From assembly GCA_022448425.1 (NCBI GenBank), contig JAKVCY010000009.1, positions 1-64,000 on the forward strand: a stretch of 64,000 bases of DNA. Direction: 5' to 3'. A model generated the notes under the pieces. It saw only the letters and a program-made list of their open reading frames with translations, was not told where the DNA came from and did not search any database. A program made the position numbers and the translations under genes. Source of the DNA: Thalassotalea sp. GTDB taxonomy: Bacteria > Pseudomonadota > Gammaproteobacteria > Enterobacterales > Alteromonadaceae. Shown piece by piece: positions 1 through 8,451 of this stretch (positions within the stretch are counted from its first letter, which is position 1; every line of letters begins with the position of its first letter).

Positions 1-900
1 TTCTGGATAGCAGTTTCCAGCTGTCATCTGTTAGCATTAGTCTCGGCATTTGGGAAAGTTAAATTGTTTTTTGGCGAAATCATTATAACCGACCCAATTG
101 CTGTTTACTTTTCATACCGCAAAGATCAACACGCTCTAGTGCTAAACGAATATTTTTGTATGAAGTTATCCGCAGCAGTTGGTTTACCTACTGCTGAAGT
201 CGAGTTTATTCGGTTTGGAAAACACCCAGCGCTTATTGTTCATCGCTTTGATAGAAAATATGTCTCGGAGAAAAAACAAGTATTTAGGCGGCACGTCATT
301 GACGGGTGCCAAGCATTGAGCTTGCCTAGGGATTATAAATACGAACGAAATTTGGGTGACAACAGAGATGTATTGCATATAAGAGATGGCGCAAGCCTCC
401 CTAAGTTATTTGAGTTTAGTAAATCAATGTCTTCGCCTGCTGAAAGCGCACAATGGTTAATCAACTGGCAGCTATTCAACTTAATTATTAGTAATTATGA
501 TAGTCATGGAAAAAACGTATCACTGTTTTGGAGTAGGGAGAATAGTAGCTTCACTCCTGCTTATGATCTTGTAAACATTGCAATGTTTTCTCAATTTAAG
601 CATGTGTTAGCTATGGCAATGGGGGATGAATTTGATCCCAATGATATCAATGCCTATCAGCTAGCTGATTTTGCCGAAACTTGTGCAATAGATAAAAAAT
701 TACTGGCAAGGTTACTTTCTAATTTAACAAAACAAGTGCTGTCCACCTTAACAGCAGAGTCTTTTACTCAAGACCTAATCAAGACCAATGACTTTTCGAC
801 AGAAGAGCAAATATACATAGGTAAATTGAAAGACAATATTGTATCAAGAGCACAACATTTAAATTCTCAAACTTCAATGATCTCAACAATAGAAGTGTAG
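1..900 (+). CDS. HipA-like serine/threonine kinase, C-terminal part (5' end cut by window edge or decayed)
   Basis: The frame is open from the window edge; the first possible internal start is a TTG at 64. From that TTG, residues 23-170 carry HipA C-terminal features: NEYFCMKL near 28-35, the catalytic-loop pattern NYDSHGKN at 144-151 (Asp146, His148, Asn151) and the metal-binding type motif PAYDL at 165-169 (Asp168). HipA kinases phosphorylate glutamyl-tRNA synthetase or similar targets and are usually paired with a HipB DNA-binding antitoxin encoded just upstream, which would lie outside the window. The first 20-25 codons do not resemble the usual HipA core just before NEYFCMKL, so the 5' part may be rearranged. 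Activity cannot be judged. The family call is firm; whether the gene is intact is open. Confidence 0.7.
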   Translation, partial: FWIAVSSCHLLALVSAFGKVKLFFGEIIITDPIAVYFSYRKDQHALVLNEYFCMKLSAAVGLPTAEVEFIRFGKHPALIVHRFDRKYVSEKKQVFRRHVIDGCQALSLPRDYKYERNLGDNRDVLHIRDGASLPKLFEFSKSMSSPAESAQWLINWQLFNLIISNYDSHGKNVSLFWSRENSSFTPAYDLVNIAMFSQFKHVLAMAMGDEFDPNDINAYQLADFAETCAIDKKLLARLLSNLTKQVLSTLTAESFTQDLIKTNDFSTEEQIYIGKLKDNIVSRAQHLNSQTSMISTIEV

Positions 901-1324
901 CGCTTACTTTTACTCGCTTTTAGCAACTAGGTATCTGTCGGTGATCGAATAGGTCCTGTTGTTTAATCATTTTGATTTGAAGTTTTAAGTGTTCCGAATC
1001 GGTACGGCAGTTTCACCAATTTTATACTTTCATAATACATATAAATAAAATAGAATATTATCAAGAAACTGACTGATATTTTCTTTTTGTATTCGTGGTT
1101 TTATTTGCTCCTTGGGATTTTGTGATTACAAAATATATTTTGGGGCACTAATAACTCACAAATAGTTAATATAGACTAAATTAACATGACGTTTTAAGAA
1201 GGTTGATTCATATTCCCCCAAAAGCTTTGCAAACCTGAGAGTTAATAAATAATTTAGCCATAATGTTCACATAAGTTATCAATTTTTGAATAACCCTCAG
1301 TTGCATAAAACGAATGAGGTAGAA
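901..1324. other. Intergenic region, AT-rich, no gene seen
   Basis: This 424-base gap between the HipA-like gene and the pseudopilin is strongly AT-rich and full of stop codons in all frames. I see no convincing ORF, RNA gene or repeat. It presumably carries the promoter of the pseudopilin gene, but no clear -35/-10 pair stands out. Confidence 0.5.
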
Positions 1325-1906
1325 ATGAGAAGTAGAAAAACATCTAAATTCCCACCCGGGTTTACGCTTATTGAACTTGTTGTTGTCATCGCTCTATTAG
1401 CAATTCTTACTTTTACAGCAATCCCTCGATTCATTAATTTGGGCCAAGAAGCAAACATTGCAGTTATTAATTCTTTGAAAGGCAGCTTGACGACGGCAGT
1501 GAATTTAATAACATCAAAAGTAATAATAATGGGGCTGCATGATAATCGAGGTGTTGGTGCAAAAGGTACCCCCATTGAATTTGATGGCATGTCATTCACG
1601 GTATATAATCAAGGTGTACCGAGAGAAATATGGTTCGATGGATTTGAGCAGCTTATAGGTGGTGATATTATATATATAGGGGCTGGGGCTGGCCATTTAG
1701 AAGCAGCTTGTCCAGAGCATATATGTGTAGTGGACAATCTTAAAGCTTCAACCGTATTAGAAGGAAAAGAGGGCTATGGGATCTTTTTCTTTCCTAAAGG
1801 AACCTTATTAACGTCAAATGGATGTTTTGCTTATTATGTTTTTCAAATCACCCCTCAAGGTCTCTTAGCCTACAAAGAAATTGGTACTGTGTCAGAAGGA
1901 TGCTGA
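1325..1906 (+). CDS. Type IV pilin-like / pseudopilin protein with prepilin N-terminus
   Basis: The start chosen is the ATG at 1325, with GAGGT four bases upstream; a TTG at 1286 in frame has no such site. The 193-residue product begins with a short basic leader followed by the prepilin peptidase motif PPGFTLIEL and a long hydrophobic helix ending near AIPRF, typical of type IV pilins, MSHA pilins and type II secretion pseudopilins. The rest is a globular domain with several cysteines, including one near the C-terminus, that could form disulfides. It would be cleaved between G and F by PilD-type peptidase and assembled in the inner membrane. No other pilus gene is nearby, so it is an orphan here. 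MSHA-type versus minor pilin cannot be separated by eye. Confidence 0.75.
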   Translation: MRSRKTSKFPPGFTLIELVVVIALLAILTFTAIPRFINLGQEANIAVINSLKGSLTTAVNLITSKVIIMGLHDNRGVGAKGTPIEFDGMSFTVYNQGVPREIWFDGFEQLIGGDIIYIGAGAGHLEAACPEHICVVDNLKASTVLEGKEGYGIFFFPKGTLLTSNGCFAYYVFQITPQGLLAYKEIGTVSEGC

Positions 1907-1979
1907 TAACGCTATATATTAAAATTATAAGCTAAACCAAACAGGTTTTATGTGACTGTAATGTTTTTATTTGTAATTG

Positions 1980-2071
1980 ACCTAATTATTTGGAACCGCA
2001 AAGCTCTATTGTTGGATTCAACATTTCCCGCTAGAAATAGCGTGCCGATTTGAGTACGCCCTCTGGTCCCA
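1980..2071 (+). pseudogene. Degraded tRNA-Leu-like sequence (anticodon region resembling CAA)
   Basis: The stretch reads like a tRNA-Leu that has lost pairing. A GGATTCAA core resembles the anticodon arm of tRNA-Leu(CAA). A long variable arm, CGCTAGAAATAGCG, is followed by GTGCCGATTTGAGTACGCC, which resembles a T arm with two mismatches. The end CTCTGGTCCCA resembles an acceptor strand with CCA. The 5' acceptor strand, ACCTAAT, pairs poorly with CTCTGGT. A terminator follows at 2107-2131, as is common for tRNA genes. It is probably a relic left by an integration or duplication event. The call rests on visual similarity only. Confidence 0.4.
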
Positions 2072-2106
2072 TCCTTCTTTTTTTAGTAAGGGCAGCAAAA
2101 GAATAA

Positions 2107-2131
2107 GCCGACTTTTATAGTCGGTTTTTTT
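2107..2131 (+). terminator. Rho-independent terminator
   Basis: A six-base-pair stem, CCGACT/AGTCGG, with a five-base loop is followed directly by seven T residues. It lies downstream of the tRNA-like relic and the pseudopilin gene and reads in the plus direction. Confidence 0.7.
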
Positions 2132-2393
2132 GTGCCTAAAACTCTATAAATTCACGAAATTTCAAATCCATTATCTACCAAAAGATCTGCTGAATGTTAC
2201 CAATGCATTAGCTTAAATTTAGCCTCCCCGGTCCGTATCTGGTCTTTCGTCTGGGTAATTTCTGGGTAGATAAGCGTCTAAACATGTTTGATGGCAGATA
2301 CCTAAAAACAATAACTTCTGCATAAATCGATCAAGCGTAAAATAATTGACTACTCTGGTCTTTTTGGCGCTTTTTCCGACTGGGGGAATAGTT

Positions 2394-3013
2394 TCAGGTT
2401 TGTGTCTTGTCTATTACAAGGCATAAAGGCTTGTAGCCATCACTACACAGTACGCTGTCCTTTTCCAGTTTGCCTAGCAGCTCTTGATGCAGTGCTGCTG
2501 CCGTGACGCTTGGCAAAATGGCTTCATATGTGTACTTGGCTCTATCCCCGACTGTTAATACTGGCATCCAGTCTTCCATAGAGCGCCTTCGCTTTTTTAC
2601 GTTCATGCCCCGTTTGCGTGGCTGACGAGTGAGCTTCTTTGAGCCTTTTTCTGAATACGGAAACAGCGTTTCATCCTCTTCAATAATGCCTTCAAGCCTT
2701 GTCGCCTTCAGTACCGATGGTAGCTCTAAAAACGATGCAGCAACCTGAACGATGTTTTTAAATCGATCCCGCACTCATCAGCGCACTTGCGCAAGACCTT
2801 ATTGTCGAGCATGCAGCGAATGTAATCCATCCAAAGCTCCTTATATCTTAGTCGAGCTGACGGCGTTGCCGTTGTCGCTACAAAGGCTTTGTCGCAGTTT
2901 TTGCAGCGATAACACTGCATCTGGTTCACTTGGCCATGGCGATTAATTAGAGAGCTATGACAATGCGGGCATTCTGGGTTTTCAATCATCCGCTCCTCAA
3001 GCTCTGATACCAA
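2394..3013 (-). pseudogene. IS1595-family transposase remnant (frameshifted and 3'-truncated)
   Basis: Two overlapping minus-strand frames make one transposase. The first (3013 to about 2726) has a zinc-ribbon with CPHC and CKNC cysteine pairs and then the helical region ending at LLHRF. The second continues ELPSVLKATRLEGIIEEDE, with acidic residues of the DDE-type (ISXO2-like) catalytic domain, to about SVLCSDGYKP. The frames join at the A run 2728-2732 on the plus strand: one extra base would restore continuous reading. The conserved C-terminal third, including later catalytic residues, is missing, so the protein cannot be active. The sequence resembles IS1595-type transposases of Shewanella and relatives. 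I could not identify a matching pair of terminal repeats. Confidence 0.75.
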
Positions 3014-3208
3014 CTGCGAGGGGCTATCCGTGCCTTTCTGCAGCTTCTCTACATAACGAGCTTGGCTATCCGTTAAGTTTTCTAACTCGGTATCAGCTTT
3101 GTAAGTTATGCTGGGGTCATAAGTAAATCATCGAGAACTGGATTTATGTACAGTGTGGTGGCGATTTACGGGAGCATAGCCTAAACAAAAAGGTCAACAC
3201 ACTCTAGT

Positions 3209-6200
3209 CTAATCTACGAAACCATCGACTTTATTTATCATCCCTCCAAATCGAAAATAAAGCGTTAAGTCAAAAGCAATTGCATGCAAGCAGGGAGTAA
3301 GAAATAAGATAATAAACATAGAAGCAACAGTGCCAAAACTTAATGCAATGGCAAAAGGTACAAGAAATAGTGCTTGTTCTGAAGTTTCAAATAACATGGG
3401 TAATAACCCAACTGTTGTAGTTAATGAGGTCAAAACAACAGCTTTAAACCGAGATTTTGATGCAATAAGTAAAGCATTAGTAAGTGATTTACCTTCATCA
3501 ATCATCTGATTCAACTTTGTCGTCAATACAAACGCGCCATTTACGACTAACCCAGAGAGAGCAACCATACCAAACAAGCTATTCGACGTTAACGTATAGC
3601 CCATGATTACGTGTCCAAAGACTGCCGCAGCAATACTAAAAGGTATTGTTAATACAACAATTACCCCTTGCACATAACTTTTAAATAAAGATGCAAAAAG
3701 CACAAAAACAACCACACATACGATGACCAAGTTAAGAAGTAATTGCTCGACGCTGGAGCGGCCTGAGAATTTATCTAAAGTTCCTCTCATGCCAATTTCT
3801 AATCCGGGGTATTTGGCTCTTAATCTTGGCAATACTTCCTCATTTAATGACCTTGTTACTAATCCGAAATTGCCTTCTTCAGGGTCAACAAAACCACTAA
3901 CGCTTATATTTCTTTTACCGCCATTTCGAACTATTGACGAAAATGCTCTAGACTCTTCAATACTTGCCGCCTGAGCCAAAGGCAGTGTAACGCCGCTCGG
4001 GGCTACAATTTGCAGAGTCTGTAAACTAGACAAAGACTCTCTTTCATTTTCAGGTAATCGTACCCAAACTTTCACTAAATCACTGTCCATAAGAAATCTT
4101 AAAGCCTCCATTCCCCAAAAAGATGACTTAATTTGCTGTCCTAAACTATGTTCAGTTATGCCTAAAGCTTTTGCTTCAGTTGTTAGCTCAAACTTGAGTT
4201 GTTTTTTACCTTGCGTTAACCCGTCTGCAACGTCATAAACGCCATCAAATGTAGCAAGAATAGATGCCAATTCTTGTGCAACAGCTTCTGATGTTTTTAC
4301 TGTAGGGTGACGTACATCAATCGATAATCGGTTGTTCCCACCGAAACCTGCCAAATGGTCATATTGCAAAGACTTAGCCTGGGGAATTTCACCCACGTTT
4401 TCTCGCCACTGGCGCACAAAATCTTTTTGGTTAAAAACTCTAAGTTTTTCATTTGCTAAGTTAAATGTCACTTTTGCATGATTAGGCGATGAAATGCCTG
4501 ATGACACATCCCAACTGACAATATCTTGTTTTGACCCCATTTCATTTATTGTGAGTAATCCAGCCTGTTCAATGTGCTTTGCTATGCGAGTTAACTCCGC
4601 TGTAGATGAGTCTATTGGCATTTCTAGTCTGGCACTGACATTATCAGAGGGCACTTGAGGGAACCATCTGAAATCTATTCGACTTGACTCAAACCAAACA
4701 AACGAAATTGAAAGAAGCCCCATAAATACAACAAAAACGCTATATCTGTGCCTTATTAAATGAGCCACACATTTGGCATATACCCCATCTCTGAAAGTGT
4801 CTAATGATTTAGCTACTTCAAGCCTGAATAGTTCCATCCGAGGAAAATAATGAACCTTCTTCTTAACTGGTTTTGCATTCAAATGTGCAGGTAAGATAAA
4901 TAATGCTTCAACAAGAGATACAGAAAAAACTACAATTGCAACTACAGGCAGAGATAACATGTATTTTCCCATGTTTCCGGGCATGGTAAGTAACGGTATA
5001 AATGCGATGATGTTCGTCAATACAGCTATCGTCACTGGCAAACACATCTCTCTTGCGCCCTCTGCCACTGCGACTTTAACCGGAACACCATTAAGCATTT
5101 TTGCCTGAATATTTTCCCCAACAATAATCGCATCATCAACAACAATGCCGAGAGTTATAATAAATGCAAAAGTTGAAATCATATTGATGGATACGTCTAA
5201 ATAACTAAGAAACGTAAATGAGGAAATAAATACCACAGGAATAGAAATACCAACCCAAAAAGCCAGTCGGGGATTAAGAAATATTCCTAAAACCACCATA
5301 ACAAGTAAAAGGCCAATGATTCCGTTATTAATGAGGCTAGCAATACGCTCTTCAAATTTTTCCACTCGTTTATAAGGAAATTCGATTTTAATATTGTCAG
5401 GCAAATTATTGCGGAGGTCATCAACATAAGCTTCGACTTCTCTAACTAACGTTAATGTGCGCGACGCCTTGGTTTGATATACATAAATCATCTCTCCTGG
5501 CTGACCGTTGTAGCTGAAATAATGGTTGTTCTTGTTAAATCCCTCCAAAACTGTCGCAACGTCACCTAAATTAACGACTTCACCACTGTCAGTGTATTTT
5601 ATCGGTATATTAAGAAAATCAATCGCCGTTTCTCGGCGCCCTTCTGTTCTCAACACATAATTACCAACCGGTGTATTTATATACCCACTTGGAACATCCT
5701 TAGCTGCTAATTTTATTCTTTCAGCGACATCTGGGATCGACAAATTTAATGATTCCAGCGATTGTTGTGCTATTTCGATATTTACTTCAGGCTCTTTTTT
5801 AACCCTTGATAAAACGAGTGCAATACCATCAATATCCATCAAATCGGCTTTAATACGTTTAACTAATTTATGGCGGGACATCGTATCTATCTCACCTGCA
5901 ATAGCGAGCGTTGTTAACCACGGAGCATCATCATCTAAGCGAATGATTGGCCGTTCTACGTCAGCCGGGAACGACGAAATACTATCCACCGAGTTTTTTA
6001 CGTTTTGTAAAATTCGATCTAAATTTTCTCCGTTGGCAATTTCGGCTCGCACTAATGCATACCCTTCTGAAGCCGTTGACGTTACTTGATTTACCCCCTC
6101 TATTGTTTCTAGGTTTGCTTCTATTGCCAAAACAATGTTTTGTTCTACTTCTTCAGGACTGGCTCCGGGATATGACATTTCAACAAGTACAGTTGAGTAC

Positions 6201-6343
6201 GTATAATTGGGCTGAATTTCTTGTCTAATATTTTTAAAGTGATACAACCCGGCAACTAACATAACAATCATCAATAAATTCGCTGCTATGTGATTATTCG
6301 CTACCCACCCTATAGGGTTGTTCAAACTGTTATTAACTTGCAT
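3209..6343 (-). CDS. RND-family multidrug efflux transporter (AcrB-type inner-membrane pump)
   Basis: The protein of about 1044 residues has the normal AcrB length. The start chosen is the ATG at 6343, which has GAGGAGG just upstream and lies ten bases after the stop of the adaptor gene; a longer reading frame would overlap that gene. Visible features are the N-terminal membrane helix near residues 10-30, two large periplasmic loops, and two sets of membrane helices. Proton-relay aspartates occur in GIVVDDAIIVGENI in the fourth helix of the first half. RND pumps use the proton gradient to export drugs, dyes or detergents through an adaptor and a TolC-type channel; no TolC gene is next to it. 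It forms an operon with the adaptor and diverges from a two-component system that probably controls it. The substrate is unknown. Confidence 0.9.
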   Translation of the reverse strand: MQVNNSLNNPIGWVANNHIAANLLMIVMLVAGLYHFKNIRQEIQPNYTYSTVLVEMSYPGASPEEVEQNIVLAIEANLETIEGVNQVTSTASEGYALVRAEIANGENLDRILQNVKNSVDSISSFPADVERPIIRLDDDAPWLTTLAIAGEIDTMSRHKLVKRIKADLMDIDGIALVLSRVKKEPEVNIEIAQQSLESLNLSIPDVAERIKLAAKDVPSGYINTPVGNYVLRTEGRRETAIDFLNIPIKYTDSGEVVNLGDVATVLEGFNKNNHYFSYNGQPGEMIYVYQTKASRTLTLVREVEAYVDDLRNNLPDNIKIEFPYKRVEKFEERIASLINNGIIGLLLVMVVLGIFLNPRLAFWVGISIPVVFISSFTFLSYLDVSINMISTFAFIITLGIVVDDAIIVGENIQAKMLNGVPVKVAVAEGAREMCLPVTIAVLTNIIAFIPLLTMPGNMGKYMLSLPVVAIVVFSVSLVEALFILPAHLNAKPVKKKVHYFPRMELFRLEVAKSLDTFRDGVYAKCVAHLIRHRYSVFVVFMGLLSISFVWFESSRIDFRWFPQVPSDNVSARLEMPIDSSTAELTRIAKHIEQAGLLTINEMGSKQDIVSWDVSSGISSPNHAKVTFNLANEKLRVFNQKDFVRQWRENVGEIPQAKSLQYDHLAGFGGNNRLSIDVRHPTVKTSEAVAQELASILATFDGVYDVADGLTQGKKQLKFELTTEAKALGITEHSLGQQIKSSFWGMEALRFLMDSDLVKVWVRLPENERESLSSLQTLQIVAPSGVTLPLAQAASIEESRAFSSIVRNGGKRNISVSGFVDPEEGNFGLVTRSLNEEVLPRLRAKYPGLEIGMRGTLDKFSGRSSVEQLLLNLVIVCVVVFVLFASLFKSYVQGVIVVLTIPFSIAAAVFGHVIMGYTLTSNSLFGMVALSGLVVNGAFVLTTKLNQMIDEGKSLTNALLIASKSRFKAVVLTSLTTTVGLLPMLFETSEQALFLVPFAIALSFGTVASMFIILFLTPCLHAIAFDLTLYFRFGGMINKVDGFVD

Positions 6344-6353
6344 GAAAGCCTCC

Positions 6354-7529
6354 TCACATTTTTGCGACGCGTTGAATAGGCGTAACTTCAGTACCAACAG
6401 AAAGGTCAAAGATTTGGCTGGTTACTATTTTTTCTTCAGGGTTTATGGCAATACTGACCAACAATTCCTGTCCATTTTGCCACTTGATGCTAGCCATTCG
6501 TTTTTGTAGTCTATTTTCAGCATCAAGAACATAAACGTATTGGTTATTCACAAAAGCTTCCCGTGGAATGGAATTAACATTTGAAGCACTTCCCGCGTCA
6601 ACTCTTGCTGTAATATGCGTACCTATAGGGATAGAGTGATTAAATAAGTTACCTTGTTTTTCGAACTGTTCGTTTTTTAATTCAACAATGGCACCACTTA
6701 ACCTAGTGTTTGCAATTAAATCAGCCTTTAAGCTAATGATTTCCCCATGGTATGTTCGATTATTGAAGTTAAATGAAACTTGAGTTCCCGGCGTTGTTTG
6801 AGATCGAGCAACTAACCTATCTCTGTGCTTTGATTGAAATTTAAGCTCTAACCAACGCTCATTGGCTGGAATGATTGTAGCAACCAGTTGATTTGAATCA
6901 ACGTATTCGCCTTCTACCGAAGCAACGTTTAATACCCTCACATCAAACGGTAAACTCAGCTTAGTGCGAGATAATGCTAATCGAGCTTTTTGCTCCTCTA
7001 CTCTAGCTAACGCTAGGTTTGCTCTGGCTATTTCAAGATACGGTTTTCTCAACGCTAACGCTTTGTTTTCTCCGTCATCTATCAACAGATTCTTACCCAG
7101 CTCGAATTCTTTTTTAGCTAGGCGCTGTCTTCCTTCCTCTATCGCCAGCTCAGCTCTGGTAAAGGCAACTTTTGCAAGCGCCTCTTCTTGATTTAGCGCA
7201 TAATCAATTGACGCAATTTGAATAATCGTTTGGTCTGCCGGAATAACACCACCTTCGATATAATTTTCATGTGTACTCTCAATCACACCTGACACTTGAA
7301 ATCTAAGCGATATCGCTTTTTGAGGTGCAACGATGTTTCCTGTCGCATCAATACTAATAGGGAAAGTTTGTGTCTGGGCACTTATTACCTCTACACTAGG
7401 TTTTATTTGTAAAGGGGCCGCTCTTTGAATTTTAGGCGGTGTATAAATTAGCCACCAACATATTAATATAAATAGTAATGCAATAAGCAAAGGCGGTAGT
7501 GATGTTCGGATAAATTGTTTGGTTCGCAT
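6354..7529 (-). CDS. RND efflux pump periplasmic adaptor (HlyD/MFP family)
   Basis: This 391-residue protein has one N-terminal membrane anchor (about residues 10-28), then a barrel-sandwich (lipoyl-like) region interrupted by a coiled-coil hairpin rich in A, E, K, L and R at about 110-190. A beta-barrel and a membrane-proximal domain follow. This is the standard order for membrane fusion proteins. It bridges the inner-membrane pump and the outer-membrane channel. There is no lipobox, so it is probably held by the N-terminal helix. The pump gene follows ten bases after the stop. The gene starts at the edge of a 199-base divergent promoter region shared with the response regulator. Confidence 0.9.
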   Translation of the reverse strand: MRTKQFIRTSLPPLLIALLFILICWWLIYTPPKIQRAAPLQIKPSVEVISAQTQTFPISIDATGNIVAPQKAISLRFQVSGVIESTHENYIEGGVIPADQTIIQIASIDYALNQEEALAKVAFTRAELAIEEGRQRLAKKEFELGKNLLIDDGENKALALRKPYLEIARANLALARVEEQKARLALSRTKLSLPFDVRVLNVASVEGEYVDSNQLVATIIPANERWLELKFQSKHRDRLVARSQTTPGTQVSFNFNNRTYHGEIISLKADLIANTRLSGAIVELKNEQFEKQGNLFNHSIPIGTHITARVDAGSASNVNSIPREAFVNNQYVYVLDAENRLQKRMASIKWQNGQELLVSIAINPEEKIVTSQIFDLSVGTEVTPIQRVAKM

Positions 7530-7728
7530 ATTACGCTCTCTTTAAAGAATCTATTTGTTAGAGTATATGAGCGTCCAATAAATAGCGTCCCAGAAACGGT
7601 TTGCTTTGTAATAAAGTGTCGCTAATGCCCATGCTTGCGACAAACCGATACAATAAAGTTCAATAAACCATGTGACTTTATTAAACTTTTAGCTGATATT
7701 GAGTACGGTTTCAGGAGCAAATAACGAT
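7530..7728. promoter_or_regulatory. Divergent promoter region between efflux pump and two-component system, with AATAAAGT repeats
   Basis: The 199-base gap separates the adaptor gene (minus) from the response regulator (plus). AATAAAGT occurs at 7610-7617 and 7652-7659 and in inverse orientation (ACTTTATT) at 7675-7682. Such repeats could be binding sites for the adjacent OmpR-type regulator; this is inference. AGGAG at 7712-7717 serves the regulator's ATG at 7729. Confidence 0.4.
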
Positions 7729-8451
7729 ATGAATAACTACAAACATCATATTCTGATTGTTGATGACGAAAGAGACATTACCGATCCATTAAGTACCTAT
7801 TTGAATAAGCTTGGATATGAAACCAGCGTTGCCAATAACGGCGATTCTATGGACAAAATACTGCAAAGATGCAATATCGATTTAATTGTTCTTGATATCA
7901 TGATGCCTGGCGAAGATGGCTTAACAATTTGTAAAAAGTTACAAAACCAGAAGTCTCCACCAATAATACTTCTTACCGCTTTAACCGAAGAGACAGACCG
8001 TATTATTGGGCTTGAATTTGGTGCTGACGATTATCTCTGTAAACCCTTTAATCCAAGAGAATTAGTCGCTCGCATAAAGTCTGTTATTCGTCGAAGTGAA
8101 ATGTTCCCAAGCCATAAAAAACTATCTATGGGCGTCGTAAAATTTGACAGGTGGCGAATGAATTTATCGTTTAATGAACTCGTTGATGAAAGCGATGTAA
8201 TCACCCTTCTCAGCTCAGGAGAGCACCGGTTACTTGTTACGCTTATTGAACATAAAGGTATTACACTCTCTAGAGACCAACTATTAGAGTTAACTAAGGG
8301 AGTAGAAGCCAAAGCCTATGATCGAAGTATCGACAATCACATAAGCCGGTTGAGGCAAAAAATAGAGCAAGACCCTAAAAGTCCCAAAGTTATAACGACA
8401 CAACGAGGCGGTGGATATGCGTTTGTTGCACCTTTGGAGCATATCAAGTGA
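7729..8451 (+). CDS. OmpR/PhoB-family response regulator
   Basis: The start is taken at the ATG at 7729 with AGGAG upstream; a TTG at 7699 is also in frame. The product is 240 residues. Residues 5-120 form a receiver domain with acidic pocket D12/D13, phosphoacceptor D56 in VLDIMMPGEDG, and the conserved lysine in KPFNPREL. Residues 135-235 form a winged-helix DNA-binding domain ending in TTQRGGGYAF, typical of OmpR/PhoB regulators. The kinase gene overlaps it by four bases, so the two are translationally coupled. It probably activates or represses the divergent efflux operon and perhaps itself. Confidence 0.9.
   Translation: MNNYKHHILIVDDERDITDPLSTYLNKLGYETSVANNGDSMDKILQRCNIDLIVLDIMMPGEDGLTICKKLQNQKSPPIILLTALTEETDRIIGLEFGADDYLCKPFNPRELVARIKSVIRRSEMFPSHKKLSMGVVKFDRWRMNLSFNELVDESDVITLLSSGEHRLLVTLIEHKGITLSRDQLLELTKGVEAKAYDRSIDNHISRLRQKIEQDPKSPKVITTQRGGGYAFVAPLEHIK

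Larger units (their letters stand above)
1907..2393. other. Intergenic region with tRNA relic and terminator
   Basis: Of this 487-base gap, 1980-2071 is the tRNA-Leu-like relic and 2107-2131 a terminator. The remaining part up to the transposase remnant contains no ORF that I can support and no clear inverted repeat marking the IS end. Confidence 0.5.

Noticed and set aside
2340-3200. Terminal inverted repeats of the IS1595-type remnant
   Set aside because: GGGGTCATAAGTAAATCA near 3115 looked like an end, but no matching partner was found on the other side.
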